Assembly (NCBI GenBank): GCA_947626525.1
Contig: CANQSM010000003.1
Span: 1-64,000, forward strand
DNA: 64,000 nt
Source: an uncultured Phocaeicola sp.
GTDB lineage: Bacteria > Bacteroidota > Bacteroidia > Bacteroidales > Bacteroidaceae
Direction of reading: 5' to 3'
Both the position numbers and the translations under genes were made by a program. Under the pieces are notes generated by a model that saw only the letters and a program-made list of their open reading frames with translations, had not been told where the DNA came from and did no database searches. Position 1 is the stretch's first letter. The number at the start of each line of letters is the position of its first letter. This document shows, in pieces, positions 1 through 10,367 of this stretch.

Positions 1-2877
1 GAAGTAGTAGTGATTGGTTACGGTACGGTGAAGAAGCGTGACTTGACGGGTGCGGTATCTTCTGTAAAAAGCGAGGATATTACGCTGAATCCGGGTTCTA
101 ATCCAATGGAGGCTTTACAAGGGAAGGTGGCCGGTTTGGATATCGTGAAATCTTCCGGACAGGCTGGAGCCGGGGTAAATATGCAATTGCGTGGAAACCG
201 TTCTCTTCCTTCTATTTCCGTGGGTGCAGAGAATAACTTGAGTAGTGTAGGCAAGGGTGATCCTACGTTTTTTATTGACGGCCCAGAGGACTATGCCACT
301 TATAAATCGAGTATAGGCAATCCTACGTTTATTATTGACGGCATGCCAGGGGACTATGCCACGTTGAACCCTAATGACATCGAATCCATTGAGGTGCTGA
401 AAGATGCGGCTTCCACGGCTATTTACGGTTCAAGCGGTGCAAACGGAGTCGTGTTGATAACCACTAAAAGCGGAAAGGCTGGGAAACTGAAAGTGGACTT
501 TAATGCGTATGCCGGTTTTAACGGCTGGTCGGAGTTGCCGGAACTGAGAACCGGTGAAGCGTATATGAAAACCCGTCGGGAGGCATATGTCGCGGGAGGC
601 GGAACTTGGAATTCCGCGGCCGATGATGAGAAGCTGTTCACAAATGCGGAAGCTTATCAGGCTTATTTGGACGGCAAATGGATTGATTGGCCTGAGACTG
701 TGCTGCAGGACGGTTATGAGCAGAATTACAGTATATCGGTTTCCGGAGGCACGGAGAAGACGCAGGCTTATCTTTCTTTGAACTTTTCCGATGAACATGG
801 CCAGTATAGGAATGACAACTATAAAGTGTATTCCGCGAATGCCAAGATTAAACATTCCATCAATGATATAGTGGATGTGGGAATTAACATTCAAGCATCT
901 TATACACATCAGAACAAAAGATCCAATGTGAAATTGGAACGTGCCATGCAGGCAATTCCGCTTGGTGATTTGTATAATGAGGATGGAACAATGAATCCGT
1001 ATCCGTCTGTGGAACAGGGCGCTTTTCTCAATTTGTTGCTGGATGAGCAGGAGGGGGTATATAAGAACAGAATCAACAATACGAAATTGTATGTGAATCC
1101 GTATATTGAAATCAAGCCGGTTAAGGGATTAAGTATTTTGTCGCGTCTTGGAGGGACACTGAATTATAGCCGTATGGGTTTGTTTAACGGAGAAGGCTCG
1201 TATAACTATTATCAGAATGGAGGAGGCTCCACAGCGGTTACCGCTGAAATCTCTCAAAATAACATCTATAATTATAAATGGGAAAATATTGTCACCTATA
1301 ATTTTACACTTGCTGAGAAACATGACTTTACCGTAACGGGTGTAACCTCGTGGGAACATAACCAGACCGAGAAGACGAAACAGTCGGCCAATAGTATTTC
1401 TCACAATAAATATTTGTGGTACAATATGGAGGCAGGGCAGAATCAGAGAACTAGAAGTTTATATCAAATGTCCAAGAATTTTGGTATCATTGGACGTGTG
1501 AATTATTCATATCTGGGTAGATACTTGTTCTCCGCTTCATGCCGGTGGGACGGCGCGTCTCGTTTGGCGAAAGGAAACCAGTGGGAGACGTTCCCCGCGG
1601 TATCCGCCGCATGGCGTATCAGCGATGAACCGTTCATGAATTTCTCAAAAGACTATCTGGACAACCTAAAACTTCGGGTAGGATATGGTGTTTCCGGTAC
1701 TACGGCGGGTATCGATCCTTACTCGTCCACTTCTTCGTTGGAGCAGAATTTCTTGAATATTGGAAATATGGCATGGGACACTTATACTTATTCTCAAATC
1801 ATCGCCAATACAAGTTTGACGTGGGAGAAGTCTTATAATACGAACATTGGAATTGATTTGGGCTTGTTTAACGGGCGTGTGAATTTAACGGCCGATTACT
1901 ATATGACCGACACGAAAGATGTCATATATGCTCGTGACATGCCGTTCTCCGTGGGCGCATACAGTTCTTCGAAGCCGTATCGGATGAATTTGAATGTTTG
2001 TGAGACACAGAATCGTGGTTTGGAGTTGAGTTTGACTACCCGCAATATTGTGAAGAAGGATTTCACGTGGAGCTCAACCCTGACGTTCGCTACGGATAAG
2101 GAGAAAATCAAGTCGTTGGCTTCAGATGGGACAAACGAGATTATTTCCGGAAATCTGATATATCGGGTGGGTGAGGCCATCAATTCGTTCTATCATTATA
2201 AGATTCTGGGAATGTGGCAGAAAGGAGAAGAAGAAGATGCGGCAGTATTTGGCTGCCAGCCCGGTGATATTAAAATAGAGGTTCCGGGATTGTACAGGGA
2301 GTCTGCCGGAGTATATTATACCGTAAATGAAAATGGTGGCAAGGAGTATGTAGATAAATACGATTATAGTGATAAAGACTATCAGGTTATCGGTAAGAAT
2401 ACCCCGGATTGGAGTTTGGGCTTCCAGAATAATCTCACTTGGAAGGACTTTGATTTGAGCATATTCATGTATATGCGCTGGGGGCAGATGATTGATTATG
2501 GCGTATTGGGTATGTATGACCCGTCAGGGAAACAGAATTTCCCGGCTTATTTCAATTATTGGACAGAGAATAATCCTTCCAATGATTTTCCTGCCGCTAC
2601 GACTCAAAAAGAACTCATCGGCTATAAGGGATATGACGCGTTGACTTACGTTGACGGTTCTTTCTTCAAAGTAAAGAATATTACGTTGGGATATACGTTG
2701 CCTAAGAACTTGCTACAAAAAATAGGTGTTCAGAAATGCCGTTTCTATGGTACCATTACGAATCCGTATGTATGGGCGAAAGAGCATAAGATTAAAGATT
2801 ATGACCCGGAAATGAACGGAAGTTATACATATCCTTTAACGAAACAATTGGTGTTTGGTGTAAACTTGACATTCTAA
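1..2877 (+). CDS. SusC/RagA-family TonB-linked outer membrane receptor, 5'-truncated by the window edge
   Basis: Frame is open from base 1 (EVVVIGYGTVKKRDLTGAV..., the TonB box/plug start); IESIEVLKDAASTAIYGSSGANGVVLITTKSG is a classic SusC plug motif; C-terminus ends in beta-barrel-like LVFGVNLTF. Confidence 0.96.
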   Translation, partial: EVVVIGYGTVKKRDLTGAVSSVKSEDITLNPGSNPMEALQGKVAGLDIVKSSGQAGAGVNMQLRGNRSLPSISVGAENNLSSVGKGDPTFFIDGPEDYATYKSSIGNPTFIIDGMPGDYATLNPNDIESIEVLKDAASTAIYGSSGANGVVLITTKSGKAGKLKVDFNAYAGFNGWSELPELRTGEAYMKTRREAYVAGGGTWNSAADDEKLFTNAEAYQAYLDGKWIDWPETVLQDGYEQNYSISVSGGTEKTQAYLSLNFSDEHGQYRNDNYKVYSANAKIKHSINDIVDVGINIQASYTHQNKRSNVKLERAMQAIPLGDLYNEDGTMNPYPSVEQGAFLNLLLDEQEGVYKNRINNTKLYVNPYIEIKPVKGLSILSRLGGTLNYSRMGLFNGEGSYNYYQNGGGSTAVTAEISQNNIYNYKWENIVTYNFTLAEKHDFTVTGVTSWEHNQTEKTKQSANSISHNKYLWYNMEAGQNQRTRSLYQMSKNFGIIGRVNYSYLGRYLFSASCRWDGASRLAKGNQWETFPAVSAAWRISDEPFMNFSKDYLDNLKLRVGYGVSGTTAGIDPYSSTSSLEQNFLNIGNMAWDTYTYSQIIANTSLTWEKSYNTNIGIDLGLFNGRVNLTADYYMTDTKDVIYARDMPFSVGAYSSSKPYRMNLNVCETQNRGLELSLTTRNIVKKDFTWSSTLTFATDKEKIKSLASDGTNEIISGNLIYRVGEAINSFYHYKILGMWQKGEEEDAAVFGCQPGDIKIEVPGLYRESAGVYYTVNENGGKEYVDKYDYSDKDYQVIGKNTPDWSLGFQNNLTWKDFDLSIFMYMRWGQMIDYGVLGMYDPSGKQNFPAYFNYWTENNPSNDFPAATTQKELIGYKGYDALTYVDGSFFKVKNITLGYTLPKNLLQKIGVQKCRFYGTITNPYVWAKEHKIKDYDPEMNGSYTYPLTKQLVFGVNLTF

Positions 2878-2888
2878 TAATAAATTGA

Positions 2889-4877
2889 TTGAATATGAAT
2901 AGATATATAAATAAGTGTTTTGTTTCACTCTTGCTTTGTGCCGGAGTGATGGCATCGTGCTCGTTGGACGAGTATAATCCAACGGAACTGACTACCGATG
3001 ACCTCAGCACCTTTGAGGGGATAGAAGGTATGACAAATTATTGTTACCAACCTTTGTATGGACAATTGTTTACAGCGAGCGATTATTTGTCGATGACTGA
3101 GGCGGGAACAGATTTATGGATTACTAAAAATAATGCAACCAATACTGCGGAGTTCTTTTATTATGAAGGACTGGTTACCAATACGAATGCTTCCAAAAAG
3201 CTAATGTTGCAGGCTTATTCGGTCATAGATAAGTGCAATACTGTCATAGCCAAGGCTGAACAAGCCGAAGGCGGAACCGCTGCGGACTTGAAAAAGCTGA
3301 AAGGCGAAGCGGAATGTTTGCGGGCCTATTATTACTCCATTCTGGTGGAACAATACGGAAACATTACATTGAGTTTGACTGAGAATGACGGAGCAAACCT
3401 GAATCTGCGTCCGGAGCGTAATTCTATTGAGGAAATTTATGCTCAGATTGTACAGGACTTGAAAGACGCGGCAGAGGATTTGGATGTAAAACCCTATAAG
3501 GATAATTACGGCCGTGTTTCCAAAAAGACCGCTTTGGGATTGTTGGCTCGTGCGTATATACAAGGATCGGCCTATGATTTGAAGGAAGACGGGAAGACTT
3601 ATGTGCAGCGTGCCAAAGAAGTGGCGGAGGATTTGATTGGTAACATGGACTCTTATGACGCATATCTGTATCCGACGTTTGAAGAAGTTTGGCTGATGAA
3701 AAACAACCGGAAAAACAGAGAAGCTTTGTTTGTGGCTACCGGTGCCAAACCGAATGGAAATGCGGATCCATATATCCAGAACAATAATTCATTGTACCGT
3801 TATTTCTTGCCAAGTCTGAATACTTATTCAAATTTGAAATTCATTCAGAACGGTTATTACTACGGACGCGCTAATGCTTGGTTGTATACTCCAACGAAAT
3901 ACCTGTTAGAGGTATATTCTGATTATGACAAACGGTATGATTTTTCTTTCATCTCGGCTTATTCTACTTATTCTTATGATAAGGCTGGTAAATCATCATC
4001 CGCTTCGGTGGTAAAACTTACGGAGGAGCTTTGTTCTGCTTATGGAATCGATCCCAAATGGGTGGGTACCGAGCTGGGCCCTCAGGTGAACCTGTTGAAC
4101 AATGGGTGGTTATATGCTGAAACGGGTGTATATCGTTATCCTTATGAGACGAGACCCGTGGAAGAGGGTTATGTTCCTTATGTGTATGACGATGTGATGT
4201 CGATGGAGGGTGATGTCAATTTGTATACAGCCTTGAATAAGGAAGCCTTGAAATCCGGGGAGGAGGCTGATTTGCGCATCCATGCTTATTTTTCCCGGAA
4301 GGCAATGTCTGCGGAGGAAAAGGCGGAACGGCCTTATTTCGTAGTGACAGCGGATGAAGTGTATAATGAAAATGGTTATCATGTTACTGCTGCGGAAACA
4401 AGCAATCAATTAGCCAACTTGGTCCCGACGATGTGTAAATATATGTGGTATGACGCGGAAATAGCGAAGAGTTATCAACATCGGAATGGTGATATGATGA
4501 TTATGCGTATGGCGGAAGTGTATCTGATAGCGGCGGAAGCCAATTGCAAGTTGGGGGATACTGATAAGGCGGCTGAATGGATAAATGTATTGCATAAGCG
4601 CGCGTGTGAGGACGAGGACTATGTAGAAGGAAAAATGAAGGTGAGGGCTTCCGAAATAAATATGGATTATATTTTGGACGAATATGCCCGTGAGTTGTGC
4701 GGAGAATTTCAGCGTTGGTACATTTTGAAGCGTAACAAGGCATTTGAAGACCGTTTGGGCAAATACAACAAACGTGCGGCACAGTCGTTCGAGTCAAAAC
4801 ATTATGTAAGGCCTATATCTTCTGATTTCCTGAATAATATTGAGAATGCGGATGAATATGGGACAAACGGCTATTAA
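2889..4877 (+). CDS. SusD/RagB-family nutrient-binding outer membrane lipoprotein
   Basis: Lipoprotein signal (LLLCAGVMASCSLDEYNPTE), 12 bp after SusC, SusD-like C-terminal helices (RMAEVYLIAAEANCKLGDTDKAAEWINVLHKRA). Confidence 0.95.
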   Translation: MNMNRYINKCFVSLLLCAGVMASCSLDEYNPTELTTDDLSTFEGIEGMTNYCYQPLYGQLFTASDYLSMTEAGTDLWITKNNATNTAEFFYYEGLVTNTNASKKLMLQAYSVIDKCNTVIAKAEQAEGGTAADLKKLKGEAECLRAYYYSILVEQYGNITLSLTENDGANLNLRPERNSIEEIYAQIVQDLKDAAEDLDVKPYKDNYGRVSKKTALGLLARAYIQGSAYDLKEDGKTYVQRAKEVAEDLIGNMDSYDAYLYPTFEEVWLMKNNRKNREALFVATGAKPNGNADPYIQNNNSLYRYFLPSLNTYSNLKFIQNGYYYGRANAWLYTPTKYLLEVYSDYDKRYDFSFISAYSTYSYDKAGKSSSASVVKLTEELCSAYGIDPKWVGTELGPQVNLLNNGWLYAETGVYRYPYETRPVEEGYVPYVYDDVMSMEGDVNLYTALNKEALKSGEEADLRIHAYFSRKAMSAEEKAERPYFVVTADEVYNENGYHVTAAETSNQLANLVPTMCKYMWYDAEIAKSYQHRNGDMMIMRMAEVYLIAAEANCKLGDTDKAAEWINVLHKRACEDEDYVEGKMKVRASEINMDYILDEYARELCGEFQRWYILKRNKAFEDRLGKYNKRAAQSFESKHYVRPISSDFLNNIENADEYGTNGY

Positions 4878-4931
4878 AAAGAATCCGGGTTATTGATACT
4901 TGGCGAAGTATCGGTTAATAAGTATAGTCTC

Positions 4932-4966
4932 AAAGGGGTGCTTCTCGGATTGGCACCCCTTTTTTT
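4932..4966 (+). terminator. Rho-independent terminator after the SusCD pair
   Basis: aaaggggtgc-N11-gcacccctttttttta hairpin with T tract 55 bp after the SusD stop. Confidence 0.85.
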
Positions 4967-5062
4967 ATACTTTTTTTCCTGCATGGGGGTGGCAGTACCT
5001 GCCAACCTATATGAATCGCCATGGTTACGGACGTGTTTTGTCTGTTTCTAGTATCTCCGTTC

Positions 5063-5156
5063 ACCGTCCAGCGAACGCTGGACGGTCCATGCAGATAGGT
5101 GCATCGGCTTTCGCAGCTATCTGACTTCACCGTCCAGCGGGCTGCTGGACGGTGAA
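5063..5156. repeat. Two related palindromic intergenic repeats (REP-like)
   Basis: accgtccagcg-aa-cgctggacggt (5063-5086) and ttcaccgtccagc-gggct-gctggacggtgaa (5126-5156). Confidence 0.8.
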
Positions 5157-5299
5157 CGGTGCTTACTGTTATGACTATGTGACTTCTCTATGTCTTTAAT
5201 AAGACGTGGGTTCGATGAATTCAGAATAAAGCAAATCATTACCCGGAAACTACCCAGACCCTATCTGATGTGCTGAATATGCGTCGATTGCCAATCAGG

Positions 5300-6493
5300 C
5301 TAATTGGCGGCAGACTGGTTCAAGAAGTTCTGAAAGTCATTTCCGCTCGGACTTTGGAATATCTGGAGCCCGAATTCAGGGAGAACGGCTAATATATAGT
5401 CGAAAATGTCGGCTTGCAAGTGTTCGTATGGAATCCAGTTTTTGTCTGCCGAGAAGAAGTAAAGCTCAATCGGTAAACCTTGTGGGGTGGGCTGCAATTG
5501 ACGGACCATTAAAGTCATATCGGTGTTTATGAGCGCATGATGGTGGAGGTAATTTTCCAAAAACTTACGGAATACTCCTAAATTGATGGTTTCGGGAATG
5601 GCTTCTTCAGGTTTTAGCCATCCTTTTTTTACATAATCTTTTAACTCTTCGGGAGTACAGAATTTGACACTGTGCATGTCTATGTTGATGGAACGTTTGA
5701 TGCGGCGTCCGTCACTGTCCTGCATGCCGCGCCAGTTCTGGAATGAATCGCTGACCAGCGTGTAAGGAGGGATAGTCGTGATGGTATTGTCCCAGTTGCG
5801 TACTTTAATGGTGGTGAGTGTCATTTCTGTCACGATGCCGTTGGCTCCCGACTTTTCCATGGTAATCCAGTCGCCCGGACGCAGCATATCGTTGGCGGAG
5901 AGTTGTATGCCGGCCACCAGTCCCACGATAGTGTCTTTGAAAACCAGCATAAGTACAGTGGCGGCGGCACCCAGTCCGGCAAAGAGTGTAATGGGAGATT
6001 TGTCAATCAAGACGCTGATGATACCGATGATTCCGACAAAAAGCGTGATGATTTTCAGCATTTGATACACCCCTTTGAGCGGACGGTCTTTCAGTTGCTC
6101 GTGTCGGCTCGATAACTCGTAAAGGGCGGAAAGGAATGCGCATATCAGTTTCAACGTTGTGGCAATGATGTATACTTGGCTGATTTTCATTAAGAAAGAA
6201 AGCCAGGAAGGTATATCGTAAAAAGCAAATGGCAATAAAATATAAATCACGATGGATGGAACAATGTGGCAGACACTGTCCAATATCTCATGTGAGAACA
6301 GGTAATCATCCCATGTGACTTTAGTGGTCGCTACGACTTTTTTAATAGTCGGGACGATGATTCTGCGGCAAACCCAATCTGTGAGGTAAGCGATAAGTAG
6401 AATCAGGGCAATCCAGACCATGCGCTGGGTAATATTGCCTAAACCATAGTGTGTAAAAAGTGCTTCTATGCGGTCTGTAAGTATGTTGTCCAT
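5300..6493 (-). CDS. MscS-family mechanosensitive ion channel
   Basis: N-terminal TM helices, then GLGAAATVLMLVFKDTIVGLVAGIQLSANDMLRPGDWI, characteristic of the MscS pore/beta domain. Confidence 0.9.
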   Translation of the reverse strand: MDNILTDRIEALFTHYGLGNITQRMVWIALILLIAYLTDWVCRRIIVPTIKKVVATTKVTWDDYLFSHEILDSVCHIVPSIVIYILLPFAFYDIPSWLSFLMKISQVYIIATTLKLICAFLSALYELSSRHEQLKDRPLKGVYQMLKIITLFVGIIGIISVLIDKSPITLFAGLGAAATVLMLVFKDTIVGLVAGIQLSANDMLRPGDWITMEKSGANGIVTEMTLTTIKVRNWDNTITTIPPYTLVSDSFQNWRGMQDSDGRRIKRSINIDMHSVKFCTPEELKDYVKKGWLKPEEAIPETINLGVFRKFLENYLHHHALINTDMTLMVRQLQPTPQGLPIELYFFSADKNWIPYEHLQADIFDYILAVLPEFGLQIFQSPSGNDFQNFLNQSAAN

Positions 6494-6677
6494 GATTTAT
6501 CCGCCTTTAATATTGGGTAGCAAAAATAGAGTGAACTCTTTTTATTTCCTCCATGCCTTAACTCACATTAACTTATGGGGGTATACTTTTCTGTTCCGTG
6601 GACTTTGTCGGACGCGAGGCCTTCCCGTAGCAAGCGGCATCCGTTAAGATATTGAATCCCGTTACGGTGGGTTGTCT

Positions 6678-7805
6678 TTAACATAACAGTTTGTACCGGT
6701 TGCCTGGAAGCGCCCGGATTACTCCTTTGATTTCCATTTCGAACAGCAGGGCACTCAGTTTGTTTATCGGAAGTTCGGAATTCACGGCCAAATCATTAAT
6801 TGACATACCGTCAGAAGCTGTTTGCAAGATGTTGGCAAGCGTCTCCTCCTCTTTGGTCAGGTCGGGAAACAACTGCCGTTGTATGGGTTGGGAGCTTATG
6901 TTTTCTGCATCCCAACACATGGCTTTCACAAACTCTTCCGCCGACTGAATCAGTGCGGCCCGATTGTCACGTATGAGAACGTTGCAGCCTTGTGAGTAAG
7001 GATCGTAGCTGCGTCCCGGGAATGCAAAACAGTCCCGGTGATATCCTTCGGCCAAATCGGCCGTAATCAGTGCGCCCCCTTTGACGGCGGATTCCACTAC
7101 GATGGTGGCGTCACACATGCCGGCTACAATGCGGTTGCGCATTACGAAATTTTGGCGGTCGGGGTTTGTTTCACTCATGAACTCGGTGAGTAGTCCGCCC
7201 TGTTGTATCATCTGCACGGCTGTTTGGCGGTGGGAAGAGGGATAGATGCGGTCCAGTCCGTGCGCCAGTACGCCAACAGTGTTGAATCCATATTCCAGGG
7301 CGCTCCGATGGGCATGGATATCAATACCGTAGGCCAGCCCGCTTACGACAAGTACTTCAGGACATAATTGTTGAAGGTCGCGTAAGAAACTGCGGCAAAT
7401 CTCTTTTCCATAATCCGTGGCGTGACGTGTGCCCACCATATTGATGACTTTCAGTTGATTGAGCGGGGCATTTCCCTTGTAAAACAGTAGGGTAGGCGCA
7501 TCGGTACATTCTCTGAGGCGGGAAGGATATTCCGGATCGTTATAACCGAAGCATGCTATCCGGTTTTTCCGGATGAATTCCATTTCATGGCGGGCACGTT
7601 CGAATGCTGCCGGACAGTCTAATGCTTCCACCAGTTTACCGGAACCCGAAACGAGCTCGGGCAGCTCTTTCCGGCGGAGAAAAACGTCCGTTGCGCTACC
7701 GCAGGCATGTAATAGTTTTCGCGTGCCTGCCAATCCCAGTCCCGGAATGCGGGTCAGTGCCAAGCTATGTAAAAGTTCCTCGTCATGCATGGAAGTAAGG
7801 GGCAA
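6678..7805 (-). CDS. dprA: DNA-processing protein DprA
   Basis: MVGTRHATDYGKEICRSFLRDL, VVSGLAYGIDIHAHRSALEYG and GGLLTEFMSETNPDRQNFVMRNRIVAGMCDATIVVESAVKGGALITADLA Rossmann motifs; C-terminal winged helix. Confidence 0.95.
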   Translation of the reverse strand: MPLTSMHDEELLHSLALTRIPGLGLAGTRKLLHACGSATDVFLRRKELPELVSGSGKLVEALDCPAAFERARHEMEFIRKNRIACFGYNDPEYPSRLRECTDAPTLLFYKGNAPLNQLKVINMVGTRHATDYGKEICRSFLRDLQQLCPEVLVVSGLAYGIDIHAHRSALEYGFNTVGVLAHGLDRIYPSSHRQTAVQMIQQGGLLTEFMSETNPDRQNFVMRNRIVAGMCDATIVVESAVKGGALITADLAEGYHRDCFAFPGRSYDPYSQGCNVLIRDNRAALIQSAEEFVKAMCWDAENISSQPIQRQLFPDLTKEEETLANILQTASDGMSINDLAVNSELPINKLSALLFEMEIKGVIRALPGNRYKLLC

Positions 7806-8190
7806 AGGTTTCGTTGAACAAGGTACTTTCGCTTAACCGGCCATTGACGACACACACGCTCTCTACCGTTGATTTTATCACCACTTTCATGTCGGGCAGC
7901 CGGAAGATATCCTGATAGAAAACATATTTGATTCCTTCTTTCTTCAGATAAAGTTTGGAAACAAATTCGTCTCCACTTTTCAGCGGTGTCTTAAAAGCCA
8001 TGTTGATACGAGCTACCACCGGGTCTACTCCCTGTTCGTGCAGTCGGGCGAAACTGATTCCTATGGAAGTCAGGAATTCGTGGCGCGTGTGTTCCAGATA
8101 GTGTTGGTAATTGGCATTGTTGACAATGCCTTGCAGGTCGCATTCATAGTCGCGTACCTTCATGTTGAGTTCAAAAATATATTTTTCCAT
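7783..8190 (-). CDS. Acyl-CoA thioesterase (YbgC/4HBT hotdog family)
   Basis: RDYECDLQGIVNNANYQHYLEHTRHEFL resembles the YbgC active-site region; overlaps dprA by a few codons. Confidence 0.85.
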   Translation of the reverse strand: MEKYIFELNMKVRDYECDLQGIVNNANYQHYLEHTRHEFLTSIGISFARLHEQGVDPVVARINMAFKTPLKSGDEFVSKLYLKKEGIKYVFYQDIFRLPDMKVVIKSTVESVCVVNGRLSESTLFNETFAPYFHA

Positions 8191-8253
8191 ACAGGAGCAA
8201 TATTACATAATAAAATAGGTAGGATAATTGGCTTATTTTTTCATAGCTTTTTG

Positions 8254-9519
8254 TTACTTTCGTTTCAGGAATTCATATCCAAAGCGGCAATAAAGGCAAC
8301 GTTTCCGGTCGCAATACTCTTTTTTCAGTTGAATCAGAGCCTGTGTGTCGGCAGCACTTTCGGCTTTCAATCCACAAGTATCCCACATACGGATGATATG
8401 ATTGTTTTCCGGTTTGAGCGTTTCCAGAAAACGGATAGCGCGATGGCAGAGATTTTCGTTGTTCTTATGCCGTCCGTAAGCAAACAGGAACGTGCAGACG
8501 GTGTTGATGAGCAACAGGTCGACCGACGATTGGCTCAGTGTTTTGCGTCGTTTGGGAGAAAGCTCCCCGAAGCGGTAATGTGTATTCCAATATTCGGATG
8601 TACCGGCGGAAAGAATCATGCGTGTCTGTTCGATGGAGGTCGTCTCGAGCAATTGTGATAACAATCCTTGTGATTGGTAATAGAGCCAAGCCAGTTGGGC
8701 CATGCGGATATACGGAAAATTACCGGGACGCAGGCGGAGGAAACGCCAGAGCGAAGCGTCCATGCGTTGCAGACCAAACTTGTGCGCCAGATAAAGATAT
8801 TCCTTTTGAAGTCTTTCATAATATTCATCGCATATCTCTTCTTCCAGAAAACCGGCTTGCCCGAAAAAGAGGGCTTCTATCTGAAACAAATTGTCTCGAT
8901 GTTTATCCACAGCCCTGAGCGGAATCAGATTAGCCCAGCGTTCAAACGCTTCTCCGTTGAGGCTGAACCCGAAGTTGCGTGCCAGTGTGATGAAAAAAGC
9001 GTCTTCCCAGTTCTTGTCACATCGTTTCAGCCGTTCAAATACTTGCCTGGTCTTTTGTTCCAATCGCTCACTTTGCAAAGTGTTCATCCAACCGTGTATC
9101 TGCAAGGGAGACAATTCGGAGAGAATGCAATAGCAGGGAGGATAGAAGTCCGCCCGGCACAGTTCTTCGTAATGCGCTTTTAACGATTCAGGGCAGGCAA
9201 GTTGTATCTGCGGGATGCTTTCTCCGTTAGACCGGGTAATGGGAGTGTCTATGGTTTCGGCAATGTGCAGGATAACCGAGTCGTATGCTGCGTCGTGGTG
9301 ATGGCCGTGCCGGTACCAATCCGATGAGCGGGAATGAATTTCGATGTTTCCTACCCATAATGTACCGTCCAGTTTGATTTTGGCATTAAAGAAGTCAGGG
9401 CCTGCATTGGTGTTATGTAAGCCTGTATCAAGAATCTCCACAGTTTGTCCGAGTGTGGTCCGGAGCTCTTTTAACGGAAAAATCTTGTGTTTCCATGCAT
9501 AATGCAGGAGCTGTTCCAT
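8254..9519 (-). CDS. DUF2851 family protein
   Basis: MEQLLHYAWKHKIFPLKELRTTLGQTVEILDTGLHNTNAGPDFFNAKIKLDGTLWVGNIEIH; start corrected from 9615 to ATG at 9519 because the longer ORF overlaps the dapB start. Confidence 0.88.
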   Translation of the reverse strand: MEQLLHYAWKHKIFPLKELRTTLGQTVEILDTGLHNTNAGPDFFNAKIKLDGTLWVGNIEIHSRSSDWYRHGHHHDAAYDSVILHIAETIDTPITRSNGESIPQIQLACPESLKAHYEELCRADFYPPCYCILSELSPLQIHGWMNTLQSERLEQKTRQVFERLKRCDKNWEDAFFITLARNFGFSLNGEAFERWANLIPLRAVDKHRDNLFQIEALFFGQAGFLEEEICDEYYERLQKEYLYLAHKFGLQRMDASLWRFLRLRPGNFPYIRMAQLAWLYYQSQGLLSQLLETTSIEQTRMILSAGTSEYWNTHYRFGELSPKRRKTLSQSSVDLLLINTVCTFLFAYGRHKNNENLCHRAIRFLETLKPENNHIIRMWDTCGLKAESAADTQALIQLKKEYCDRKRCLYCRFGYEFLKRK

Positions 9520-9544
9520 GTTAATTGAGGTTATATGTATGGCG

Positions 9545-9552
9545 CAAAAGTA
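9545..9552 (-). promoter_or_regulatory. Bacteroides -7 element (TACTTTTG) for the DUF2851 gene
   Basis: Matches TAnnTTTG on the minus strand, 26 bp upstream of the ATG at 9519. Confidence 0.5.
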
Positions 9553-9573
9553 AATAATTAGAAGAAGAAAACC

Positions 9574-9581
9574 TATCTTTG
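9574..9581 (+). promoter_or_regulatory. Bacteroides -7 element (TATCTTTG) for dapB
   Basis: Matches TAnnTTTG, 22 bp upstream of the dapB ATG. Confidence 0.6.
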
Positions 9582-9602
9582 CATCAATTAATTGAGTACA
9601 AT

Positions 9603-10358
9603 ATGAAGATAGCATTGATTGGTTATGGTAAGATGGGTAAGGAGATAGAGCGGATAGCCCTGAGCCGTGGACACGAAATTGTAAGCATTATTGATATCGA
9701 TAATCAGGAAGATTTTCAGTCGGAAGCATTCAAAAGCGCGGAAGTGGCTATTGAATTTACTGCTCCGACAGTGGCTTATCAGAATTGTATAAAAGCTTTT
9801 GCAGGAGGTGTGAAGGTGGTTTCGGGCAGTACAGGCTGGATGGCGGAACATGGTCTGGATATAAAACGAATGTGTGAGGAGGAGGGTAAGACTCTGTTCT
9901 GGTCGTCGAATTTCAGTTTGGGAGTGGCTGTTTTTTCGGCTGTAAACAACTACTTGGCAAAGATTATGAATCAGTTCCCTGTTTACGATGTGGAAATGAC
10001 GGAAACGCATCATGTGCATAAGCTGGATGCGCCGAGTGGCACGGCTATTACATTGGCTGAAGGTATCTTGGCTAACATCGACCGTAAGACTAAGTGGGTA
10101 AAAGGCACTTTACAGGCTCCGGACGGGACTGTTTCGGGAACTGGGCAAGTGGCGGCTGACGAGCTTTGCATTCATTCTGTCCGGCGTGATGAAGTTCCCG
10201 GCATTCATACTGTCCGCTATGATTCGGAAGCGGATAGCATTATTCTTACGCACGATGCGAAAAATCGCAAGGGATTTGCCTTGGGAGCTGTCTTGGCAGC
10301 CGAATATACAGCGCGGCATACCGGCTTCTTAGGTATGAATGATTTGTTTCACTTCTAA
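9603..10358 (+). CDS. dapB: 4-hydroxy-tetrahydrodipicolinate reductase
   Basis: MKIALIGYGKMGKEIERIA and ETHHVHKLDAPSGTAITLAEGI DapB signatures; start corrected from 9579. Confidence 0.96.
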   Translation: MKIALIGYGKMGKEIERIALSRGHEIVSIIDIDNQEDFQSEAFKSAEVAIEFTAPTVAYQNCIKAFAGGVKVVSGSTGWMAEHGLDIKRMCEEEGKTLFWSSNFSLGVAVFSAVNNYLAKIMNQFPVYDVEMTETHHVHKLDAPSGTAITLAEGILANIDRKTKWVKGTLQAPDGTVSGTGQVAADELCIHSVRRDEVPGIHTVRYDSEADSIILTHDAKNRKGFALGAVLAAEYTARHTGFLGMNDLFHF

Positions 10359-10367
10359 AAACGATGT

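Noticed and set aside
8038-9183. Plus-strand ORFs (206, 126, 169 aa) opposite DUF2851
   Set aside because: Shadow ORFs of the DUF2851 gene.
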